From Manduca sexta (taxonomy: Eukaryota; Arthropoda; Insecta; Lepidoptera; Sphingidae), in the NCBI RefSeq assembly GCF_014839805.1, contig NC_051141.1, forward strand, positions 9,928,777 to 9,992,776: a DNA stretch of 64,000 nucleotides, read 5' to 3'. The position numbers were made by a program, and so were the translations under genes. The notes below the pieces were generated by a model, which saw nothing but the letters and a program-made list of their open reading frames with translations, was not told where the DNA came from and did no database searches. Below, piece by piece: positions 23,554 to 35,200 of the stretch. The stretch's first letter is position 1, and every line of letters starts with the position of its first letter.

Positions 23554-26231
23554 CGAGATATCAGGGATTAGGTATTTTTTGTCACAAAAAAAACTGCTGT
23601 ATGAGTTCAATTTTAAAGCACTAAAGTTATAGCAAGATAAGACGACCAATTTCGAATTTCGTTTGTGTTTCTTTACGTTTCTGTACAATTTTTAGTGTAC
23701 GCAGTGAACTGATCCATAACACCGGTTAATTACTGTAATCTTCAGTGGCGGCCTTAGCATAACATAGCGTGGTGGTTTACAGACGTTTTTGGTTACCAGG
23801 TTGGTGAACTAAAAACAATTTTTCTTAGGTAAGGCACGCGAACGCCCTCAAGCGGTTGCCATGTTTAAGGGCAAGTAGGTTCTTAGATACGTAATTAAAT
23901 GTCTATATTTTGACTTATTTGACAATAATTGTAGTTTTAATTGAAAAGTATATAAATCATAGACTAAACCACAAAAATGAATTTATTAAGTATCGCGCTA
24001 TTTGTGTTACTGCAAATTGAAAACAGTTTAATCTTACAATGAAGGTTAAATGTCTCGCTGTAGGTGTTTACTTCTGTCATAGTAGTCTCACTCCACTACT
24101 TCTTATGTTATGCTGTTTCAGATGAAATAGAAAAAAATGGTAGGTATGTTCCAAGACTATCTTGACGCCACTCTGTGTCGTTCCACTAATCCCTTATCGA
24201 CACAGCCCTGGCGTAAATATAGGTACCACATTATTTTGAGTATACCACGAACCCGAAATCAGTTTGTTAAGAATCTTCTGCACTATCCATGGCATATTTT
24301 TTTTATCATATTATGTTATATATTATCGCAAAATAATATTAAAATTTCGTCAAGCTGGTTCCCTTTTATATTAATAAAAATCTGGCACAGGTCCCGTTCG
24401 CTTCTTCCGGCGGCGCGGGCGGTGCGCTTTATCTATCAATACCGCGTGAGTTTTCTTTATTATTATTTATATATTTTTATGTGATGTTTTATACCAAAAT
24501 AAGATCTTTCGGCTTTATGGTACTTATACATAAATTAATGTAGTATACAAATTATTACGTAAATGTGATAGCAGAAAATCAGTTCCCCTTAGGTCGAGTG
24601 GCGTGGGAAAGTAGACACCCGCTGTTAAATAATGATCTACCCTCAGACAATTACGGCATGTCTGACATATGGACAGCTCGCGGGGAGCTATAATTTACAG
24701 CCTTCAAGCTTAGTTATCGCATTTATCACAAGTATTTTATGAACTTACCACACCTACCCCTAAAACAATAGAGCATTAGTTCTTCAATGATATATCTCTG
24801 CTGTGTTACAATAGTAAGAGCGAGTTGGTAAGAATGTACATATTATGTAGGTACATTTTACAAAAGTATTGGCAATCCTTTACAGCGAACATGGAACGCA
24901 GGATCTCATTTGCTTGACGCTCAGAGCTTTAAAGTTCGCAGATTATTTACATTTGGTGTTGAGCTCTAAGAACGCTATACAGAGCAGATTAGACTTTTTT
25001 GGTTTTAAGAAGAATATGTATTGTTTACCACTGCCGCCCAGCCTGACGACGGGCGACTGGATATGTTGGGGTCGCCGGCCTTACGACCCGGCGTAGAGCT
25101 GCCCGAAGGGATCGCGCAAGTCCAGCGACCGCCGCGCCGGGCCGAGTTCCTATCACTGTATACGACCCTACACACGGCAATACCAACACAGTTGCGGGTT
25201 CCTCCTGCAAGAAATGGCTTTTCCGTCTTCCGCAATCGCCCCAATGCGATGTCGCTTAGTGCGGCTCATGTTCAAATGCGGGGAAAGCTCTGAAGCCACG
25301 CACGTGCTTTCGGTGTGCGACTATTTAGTGCTTTCTTGTGTATTAAAGTTTACTGTGTAGGATCTACTAGCTTCTATCTACTTTTGGCTAGCGGTTGTGT
25401 TTTGTTCCATCTATACGTGAATTATTTTGTTGAATAAATAAACTTCGAATTAAAATCGCATTCACCGTGACTGCCACCGGTAATTCTTTTTTTATAGTTT
25501 CATTTTAATATTATGATAATATCTCGCGACACCGGTGTCTCCACATTAGAATAATCAATCGATTATTAATGCCTCCCGTCGATGATATGGCAATATTCTT
25601 TCAAACTTCGCACATCCTTATCAGCAAGGGTGCCGTGACAGAGAGTTTTGATGAAAATTTGATTGAGCTATTGTGTTGGAATTATTCGCGCACGCGATAA
25701 ATTATGTAAATTTGACATATTTGAATCTTTATTTTCTTGCTATTTATGCCGCAGCTATTAAAAATGTAATCAAGTGAACATAGGCAAAACATATTTTTGA
25801 AATCTTTACCTGTATAGAAATATAAAATAGAAATACCTTTAACCATATTTCACCTACCATATTTCAATAGAAACAGATAATATATGCCAAGATTTTTAGA
25901 TTTTTATATTACATTACCATGAAACTCTGCGTTCCAGCAACAAGAGTCATAGATGCGTTGTGAATGATTTAGCGTGTTAATTTCTTTTCATTTTATTCAG
26001 CGTAAGAGAAGAGAAGTAAAAGACAATTATGCTTTATGTTATTTTTTAACTCCTCTACTCTAAAGGGAGTAGTTAAGATAAAGATCTTAAGGAAGCGCAG
26101 AATATTATGGAATTTAAATAGATTGTGATTTAACAGTTTTCATGGTATATAGTATTGTATACATATATCTATACTAGGTACTTACTACTTTATTTGGTTT
26201 AATTTGTTAATGAATATGAATTTCGACAGAA
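23554..26231. other. Intergenic upstream of the nuclear receptor gene
   Basis: Apart from the GC-rich repeat at 25021-25160 I see no gene. The receptor's promoter and any non-coding first exon should lie in this stretch; TTTCGACAG just before the start codon could be a splice acceptor. No promoter motif can be placed confidently. Confidence 0.4.
25021..25160 (-). repeat. GC-rich dispersed repeat, inverted copy
   Basis: Read on the minus strand, the order of blocks (ACTCGGCCCG, GGGTCGTAAGG, CCCCAACATA, CAGTCGCCC, TGGGCGGYAGT) matches that at 41815-41945 on the plus strand. The local GC content stands out from the AT-rich surroundings. The element type is unknown; a non-LTR retrotransposon 5' region is one possibility. 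Confidence 0.6.
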
Positions 26232-29200
26232 ATGGACACCAGTAGTAATAAGTTGGAAGCAATTTGCCGTGTGTGTGGGGACAAAGCTTCAGGGAAGCAC
26301 TACGGGGTACCGTCCTGTGATGGATGTAGAGGATTTTTCAAACGAAGTATACGACGGTAAGTATTTGTTTAAACTTTATCAAAATTTGAAAATTTACTAT
26401 ATTTTTTATTTTTTGCGTTCAATACTTATGCAGGTTAACAAATAATCATTAATTATAATTTATAATTGATTCAAACGCATTTCAATACGTATAAAATAGA
26501 TTGCATCTATAATTACTAACTTCATTTTATTAACATAAATATTTTTAATACTAGCTTTTGCCCGCGGCTCCGCACGCGTTATAAAGATTTTCAGGCTAAA
26601 GTTTTCCGTTATAAAAGTAGTGGTTTCACGGGAGCCTATGTTCTTCCCAGGGTCTCAAACTGACTCCATACCAAATTTCATCTGAATACGTTGGGTAGTT
26701 TTTGAGTTTAACACGTTCAGGCAGACAGATGCAGCGAGGGACTATGTTTTATAATATATTTTTTACAACTTTTTAAGAGGAACAATCCCGTCATACATCA
26801 TTGTTGCATAACTTTAACCGTTTAAGCAGCGCACGCAACGGAAGCTCTCAAAACTAATAAATTGTCCCCGTGTTTGCAACATGTTTCATTACTGCTCCGC
26901 TCCTATTGGTCATAGCGTGATGATATATAACTTAGAGCACTCCAAAAACAAAGGGCTATTCAACACAAAAATATTTTTTCAGTTCGAACCGGTAGTTCCT
27001 GAGATTAGCCATTACTGCTCCGCTCCTATTGGTCAAAGCGTGATGATATATAACTTAGAGCACTCCAAAAACAAAGGGCTATTCAACACAAAAATATTTT
27101 TTTAGTTTGAACCGGTAGTTCCTAAGATTAGCCATTACTGCTCCGCTCCTTTTGGGTATAGCGTGATGATATATAGCCTATAGCACTCCACGAACAAAGG
27201 GCTATCCAACGCAAAAATAATTTTTCAGTTTGGACCGGTAGTTCCTGAGATTAGCCATTACTGCTCCGCTCCTATTGGGTATAGCGTGATGATATATAGC
27301 CTATAGCACTCCACGAACAAAGGGCTATCCAACGCAAAAAGAATTTTTCAGTTTGGACTGGTAGTTCCTGAGATTAGCGCGTTCAAACAAACAAACAAAC
27401 AAACAAACAAACTCTTCAGCTTTATATAATAGTATATAGATGATTGTAATATATTATCTTACGCCATCTGGCTCTAGAAGATTTTGGATCGATACTGAAG
27501 TTCAACGCGGAAATGAAGGACAACACACTATATAATTGGGATTTGTGTGTTGTCAAATCACTATACATTCATTCGTCAAAATATTATATTAAACATGATT
27601 AAATTAAAAGACAATTGTTCTATTTCAGTAATTTAGATTACATTTGCAAAGAAAATGGGCGATGTGTAGTGGACGTGACGAGGCGAAATCAATGCCAAGC
27701 TTGCCGTTTCGCAAAATGTTTAAGGGTCAATATGAAGAAGGAAGGTAAATATAATATGTTTATAATATGCTGATTAGATACACTACGTATAATGTTTTTT
27801 TCTAACGTTTTATTTTACTTTTAGTACCTATTCAAAATGTAAGTTGGTATAGGTATATTTTTTTCTACTGTATCAAAATGGGATTGGCGCACAAAACGAC
27901 ATTTAGCGACAATCAATAGAGAACATTGCCGGGCACTTGTCTCAATAAAGTATTTATCCAGGGTTCCGCCATTGCAGCATGTCTTTTCCATTAGGAAACA
28001 TTTCAAGTATTTGCGGTACACGAATGCCAGATAAGTGGTGAGAAAAAACGCGGGGGCAACACAACCGATCTCAGCCCGATTTCTCCTTTTACCTTATAAC
28101 AAATTTTGGTACACACAAAGTTAAGTGGGGGGTTGTATTACTTTACCGTAATTGTCCGTTGAATTAACTATTTAGTATGTGACTAATGCATGCATTTTCC
28201 AACGGAAACCAAGTTGATGACAGATTTATAAAAATTACCTATTATACCTTAACACTTGTTTTTGATCCCTTGTTTAAATCTTAGAAACCTGTTGAACAAT
28301 CTTTATTTCTTTTACATATCGCTCGCGCTATAAAATTATTATAAAATAGTTTGGTATATAACATTCAAAGCACCTGTTGTGAATTCCACCTGAAATTAGT
28401 TGCGATTCGTTAACCCCGCGCCGTATCAATACATGTTAAGAAAAAAGGAAATTATTTGTTTCTTTCTTTAAAGGTTGTAGTTTTACAATATAAGTATGTA
28501 TTATTTATACATTGATTTATCATGTTGCGTATTTATGCAAAACTGTTTATATGCGATTAAAATGTGACACTGGAAGTTTCTTATCAGTATCGGCCCGAAG
28601 TCTGGAATACTCTGCCAACAAAGAACTACTAAAACGAATTTACCTTGCCATCAGCCAACCGATACTAATCTACTGTATAACAATCTGGGGCAGTGCAGCA
28701 AAAACGTTCCTATTGAACATCGAAAAAGCACAAAGGTCTGTGTTGAAAACAATGCACAAAAAGCCTTTCAGATACTCCACATTTGACCTTTACAAAGAAG
28801 CTCAAATCCTCACAGTGCGACAATTTTTCATCCTCAGGCTAACTCTATACATGCACAAAAACATTATCGACACCACCACCTACAAGGCAATGCTTCAAGA
28901 AAGGGTTTTCAAATTTACATTACCATATGTACACACATCCTTCGCACGCAGATTCGGCTTTTTCATAAGAGCGAATATATATAACACCGCAGTCAACAAA
29001 TGTAACTTCAAACATTGCTCTGTGCGCGAAGCTAAAAGAAAATTACTGACTGGTTAATATTCCTAGACTGACACTGAATCTTTACTGTATTAAAGTTTTA
29101 ACTTTTTTTTTTTGCTTGTTTTACCGCTACCGCCCTCTATGCGAGGCACCACTCACTTACTTAATTGACAGAAATTGATCTCATTTTATCAATTTTTTTT

Positions 29201-32200
29201 TTGTTTCCCTTTGGTTTTCTTTTCTTTTCTTTGGCAACCATGGCTAGTATTACTTTAGCATTGTATATTTAAATACCAATTAAAGTTATTATTTTTTTTT
29301 ATTTTTTTTGTATCTTTCTTATTTGAAACTTCATACATTCTTTTCATTTAAATTCCGAATTTGTATAATTATCCAAGTACCTATGTTTGCTAAGTTAGTA
29401 TAGAGATACTTATTTTTTATTTTTTCTTCTTTATTATGTAAAAGAGTTTGTAGATTTTAGTTTGTTTATTATTATTATTTTTTTAGAATACTGTTTTTAT
29501 TTGTCTGTAATTTGCATTATCGGCTACTCATGAGTTTTTGACTCTCATTATAGGTATCCCAAGATACAGGCACAGCCTAGTTTGGGGACCCCTGACATTA
29601 GTTGAAATGCTTAAACTCAGATATGCCAATTACTGTTTTTGTACTTCGTAATGTTAGGTATTTCTGTGTTCTTTTTGTTGCAATAAAGTTAGGTTATTAT
29701 TATTATTATTATTATATAGCGATACGATCGCCCTCTATCACACTACACGGCGAAAACTTAGTACAACAGATGCGTCTCTGCCTACCCCTTTGAATAAAAG
29801 GCGTGGGTGAGTGTGTGTGAGTTTTAAACGTCCTTGTAATAACAAGGACGTTTAAAACTCGCACGCTCACTCAACGCTACGGAGAAACCTTGGACAACAG
29901 TCCAAGATTTCTCCGTAGCGTTCCAAGGTATGTACATCAATTCGGTTGTTCAAACCTTGGACAATTTTTACTATTTTTCTTACGATTATTGTTCTTAACC
30001 TTAGAAAAAAAATAATAGAGGTAGCTATATATATAAATAATATAAGTAGGTATAAAGTATCAGTCTCTTAAAAAAAACGCAAAGCTATGCTTAGTTGAAA
30101 ACAAATTTATCGAGTAGCTGTACTTAAGTCCTATTTAAGCACTTCTTAACTACCTCTTACCGCTAAAACAAGTTTATAAGTAAGACTATATATCTTTACG
30201 TATCTATGTAATATATGTAAATGTCCATAACTACTCCCTTCACCTACTTTTTTCAAAAAGACTCAATAAGTAACTTGGGTAACAACAGATTCCTGAGGGT
30301 TCCACTGCTTACCTACCTATTGCTAAAAAAAATAAAGGGCAAATACATCTCGCCGATAGCGAGCTGTCAGCAGCAGACGATATTCACACAGATATTTATT
30401 TACTTACGAAATTGATTGCACTTTGCTTTATAGCCATCGACGCGACACGGTGCCACGCGGCTTCACGGCACGGCCTGATGTTTACATTGACACTATGGAT
30501 AGGTGTATTCTTCATCCTAATGTGCTGTTTGAACGCCCCTTGTAGTTTTAGGCTTGAGATTTGTTTACTTTTGCTTTTATAAATTGATTCGTGGATAAGA
30601 TTGTTTTACAACAGGTGTTTTAGTTTAGACACAATTTTAAAAGCTGTTTTATCTCAATTTTAACATCAGTCCTGGGCTAAAACCTTTAAAAACTCATATA
30701 AATAATATTATATACAGTTGCAATTAAGCTGATCTATATTTAAGCACGGAAAAATGATCATATAGTTAAAGTTAGGTGCAATTACAGTTAAAGTTAGGTG
30801 CAATTGTATTCATAGAACAAAAAAAAATTCGGATAACTAAGCAATATGCGCCAACAACTTATTGATGAATGATGATGTATCCCAGTGGCGAAACATGAAA
30901 TTTTCCATGAGTAATTAATATGTATGAATATGGTCTGCAAATCGTTCAAATGATAATTAAAGTCTATATAAATTGTACATAAAGGGAAGCCGGCAGAAAC
31001 TGGGTTATATGGACTTTTCGCCACTGATGTGTCCTTTATCAAGTTTTATTCTCAGTGTTATCTGAAACTGATACTGCCTGTATAAGTAGATATATAGATA
31101 GGTACGCAAGTATGTCCCTAATGTTTTTGTGCATAACTGATTGTGGCAATAATACGGCAGGTACAATGTAAAGGTTTATATAGCACGATACACCTGTACA
31201 AATAGGCAGGAGTAATTGTCATTATAACAGGATTATTTTGATTATTATGTTTTCCACAGCCGTTCAACACGAAAGAGCTCCGCGGCCAATAGCGACTGAC
31301 CAGCATCAATTAACGTTACAAAAACTTGGCTACAATTTGTCACGACAGCAACAATTTATTCCCGCCCCCGCACCACTGCCTTTCTCTTCCTTTCAGCAGT
31401 TACAAACATTCAATGGATTTGTACCTGCTTTTTCCGAGTCAAATATACACAATTCCTTTCTAGACAGATCGCCGTTTCAAGATTTCCCGTGTTCGAAATT
31501 TCCTGATACCATAAGTGAGGTTCCGCAATTGAATCCCCTTTTTGGCACTCAAGTAGGTTCACTGAACTCACTCAGTCCATTTAAAATACCGCTGTTTTCA
31601 ACAGCTTTGCGCTACCCTGTGTCGCATCCCGGATATTTGTCCACAAACATATTTTACCCGGCTGTCATACCCACGGACGCTTCACCATCTTCGGCACCTA
31701 CTTTAAATAGTAAGTTTAACATGGTTTCGCTTTCTCTAAATAGCATGTAAATATGTAATACTTTATGCTTGTAAGTAACTACATTAAGGGTACTTAAATT
31801 AAAAATATCGTATGTGTTCATATTTAATCTATTTTAGAACATATTGAAAATGAGGTAAATGTTACACTGACATCTTCAATACACGGAACGGAAGTCCAAC
31901 AAAAACCGGATTCACAACTTTCTGAAAAACTTAAAGAAGACGAAGTATCTAGTTCAGAAGAAGTTTTTAAGACTGTTTGCAAGAGCGGCGATGTTAGCAA
32001 AGAAGGTAAACGCACAACGTATGAATACTATACTTAGTCCTCGTAGAATTTCTAATTACCTCACGCAGTATATTGGCGCCAAACGGTATGGTTAGCGAAG
32101 AAAATAACCTACATATTATGACGTGCTCTCCTAACGCCTAAATCCAAACTCTGTTACGGTCAACACTAGCCGACGTTAATTAGTGTACAGATATGGTACT

Positions 32201-35200
32201 GCAGTCTTTCAATATTTCAAAATGCTCTTTTAATCAAATATTTTGAGGCACCGAATTAGACTGTATTTTTACTACTACACAGCATAATAATATTTTGTGT
32301 TGTCTATCAGTGGTGAATGGTGAAATTTTCTAAAAGGAAATCCGACACAATTTACATACAGGTTTACAGGTTAAGTCGACCTAGATCCTTTAAGAGGTTA
32401 TAGTTTCCACCATTTCTGACTACTTTCACTATGAAACACCATAACCCAAAACGAACCGTTTTCAAAATATTGGACATTGAAGTTTTTTTTTAGAAAATCC
32501 AGTCATTTTTTCTATGTACCTATATATTTTTTACTTTCTATCATTTCATTTACGTCTGTTTGCTCTTATTGTGTCGGAGGCAAGTTGTTTTATTATTATC
32601 AACACAAAAATTTTAGATTCATGAACCGACTGCGTTGTAGCAGACGATTGATTATGAAAAATATAAATAATTCCGTAACGACTTTACTCTTATCAGTTTA
32701 TCTATTTGAAATATTGAAAAATAAATGTATGAAAGATACTCAGCAGATGTGCTTAAAAATATCTACGTTTCAATAGCTATCTAACAAGGTATAACAAGCT
32801 TGGGTTTTATCAATACTTTTGGAAAAAAAACATTGACGAAAGGATTCCATGTAGACCTAAGGAATAAAGTGAAACTTATTACTTGGATCAGAAAATAAAA
32901 TAAAATAATGAAATGGTTAAAAAATTATATTCTGTTCAACGTCCACCAATATCGTTGCCCGAGAACTTGAACTATCGCAGTGGAAAGTTTGGTTAACGAT
33001 GAATACTGCCGGATGGTATCCCTACCATTACACGCCGGTACACATTTTCGTAGACGGAGATCCTGTCAGGTGTTCGGATTTCTGCAGTTCGGATTGCTGC
33101 TACTACAACGCAGTCGGTTCATGAATCTAAAATTTTTGTGTTGATAATAATAAAACAACTTGTCTCCGACACAATAAGAGCAAACAGACGTAAATGAAAT
33201 GATAGAAAGTAAAAAATATATAGGTACATAGAAAAAATTACTGGATTTTCTAAAAAAAAACTTCAATGTCCAATATCATGAAGACGTTCGTTTTGGGATA
33301 TGGTGTTTCATAGTGAAAGTAGTCAGGAATTATGGAAACTATAACCTTTTAAAGGATCTAGGTCGACTTAACCTGTAACCCTGTATATGTTAATAAGCAT
33401 AAATGCGGTATGTACTTCGTTCAAATTATTAGATTCTACAGAAATTTAAATGAAGGGAAGCCGGCAGGAATCAGGTTATATGGACCCTACGCCACTATTG
33501 TCTATTGAAAGTATTACACTCTTTTTTGAAAATTGTCTCAAATTAATCTTAAGGTGAAAAAATACCACTAGAAATTTTATAAAAAAAATATTCAATCAAT
33601 AACTGCCATTAAAATACATTTAAATATTACATTTTAAATATTACACACAATTTTTCCGCGTATATGTATAAACGAAAACGCTAGAGGCAACGTTGCTGAC
33701 GTCATCTCGACAGTTAACATCGAGTAACAACGCTGTGCATAGAGAAAGAGCAAATTATTAAAATTCAAATAAGCTATTATCCTTATCATTGGTGTGTTGT
33801 TCCTGCATGCTAGTGTGAAAACACCGAAAAAATTGTGGATTCAAGTGCCAACTGATATAATTATGAGGAAAACTTGGTTTAACTTGCGAAAAGAGATCCA
33901 AATTTATTGTCTGAAAAAAAATGTCATTTCGATAAATTAGAAATAGTGAAAGCGTATTGACGCTTCAAGTAGTTTACTGACTTGATGACGTCATGTCATG
34001 GCGGCACTTATTTCGCATATTTCTAAAACAGATAAAAAAGTCAAAACTTTGAACTGAATTATAAAAATTATTTTATAAGTTTATGGACTGAAACTACTTT
34101 TTTCCGATTGCTGTTTGATTAAACTATGTTATGTATTTTTGGCTTTTTTCTGACATACACTAAAATACCCTATTCACTAAGACCAAAGAGTCCTAAGATT
34201 ATTTAGAGCGGCCATTGGGAAGATTGTCATACTAAAATTTTGCGCTCATATGAAGGTTAGGTATTCAATCTACCGTGAAATAGCAGAACATTAAAGTAAA
34301 ATACTTACTATAATAAAAAAAATGTTAATAATTAAGACTGTAGATATAATTTTATAAATTATAAAGATATAAATATAATTATAAAGATTTCTTAAATAAT
34401 TCAATAATATATCATGGCTTTCAGTAATTGTAGATGAATTATTGTAGATTCAAGAAACATCACATCCAATTATTCTTGTTATTCCAATCCAACAACACAC
34501 AATAAGACAAATTCAGAACAACTTGATCCGCAATCATGTGAATTGAACGAGAAACCCTCTAATGTTATCAATTATTACAACGAACGACAAACGTTTGAAC
34601 GGTTTACAGAAAACACAAAAAGATATTACGAAAGTATACAGACGGAATCGAAAAAGTTATCTCTTCAAGACAATTGGAAACTAATGAGCGACACACTGTA
34701 CGATCCGGTTGCAAAATTACTAGTGGCTACAGTTAAATGGCTGCACGGACTCGGATCTTTTATACAAATGAAAAATACTGAACAAATTACATTATTGCAA
34801 AACAATTGGAAAGAATTATTCATTCTTACAGCTGCGCAGTACTCTTTCTTTTTCCATGAAGGTGAGCCAAATATTAATTTAAACCAATGTGAGTACATAC
34901 TTGTAAGCGGCTATAAAGTAGGCATAGGCGAAGCAGAGAGCGGAGAGGAAACGTTTCATAAATGAGATTGATACATACTTATTCTTATTTTCAGCGTTTA
35001 CCTCTAACCTTATACCCAGTTCAAACAATCAGCGAGATGTATCATACTATGATTCCATACATACTTGATACAGGGTTGAATAAGAAAACCCTTGGCACCA
35101 ACGCGAGTCTAGGTTTTACTTGGATGTGAATTCCGCGATGCAATAAGAACGTGATGCCGGAATCAGTAATTGTTAGACGTCCCTTCCGCTCGGAAAATAT

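Larger units (their letters stand above)
32308..33497. mobile_element. hAT-type MITE interrupted by a Tc1/mariner-like element, receptor intron 4
   Basis: Starts CAGTGG, ends CCACTA, and is flanked by perfect 8-bp duplications TTGTCTAT (32300-32307 and 33498-33505). Its two outer pieces (32308-32356 and 33386-33497) together resemble the 144-bp MITE at 30883. Everything between is a second insertion. Confidence 0.85.

Noticed and set aside
25005..25293. Overlapping 60-90-codon frames on both strands in the GC-rich block
   Set aside because: GC-rich DNA keeps several frames open by chance, and the block is a repeat shared with 41815-41945.
26881..27105. 74-codon frame with internal protein repeat
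   Set aside because: It reads through two monomers of the Helitron-like array; the protein repeat merely reflects the DNA repeat.
32477..33266. Two related proteins on opposite strands
   Set aside because: They share sequence because they lie in the two inverted arms of one transposon.
34888..35063. Additional receptor exon (34995-35038) or use of the donor at 34888
   Set aside because: Splicing from 34887 to 35467 would create a stop codon, whereas 34861 to 35467 is in frame and fits the ligand-binding domain. No extra exon is needed.
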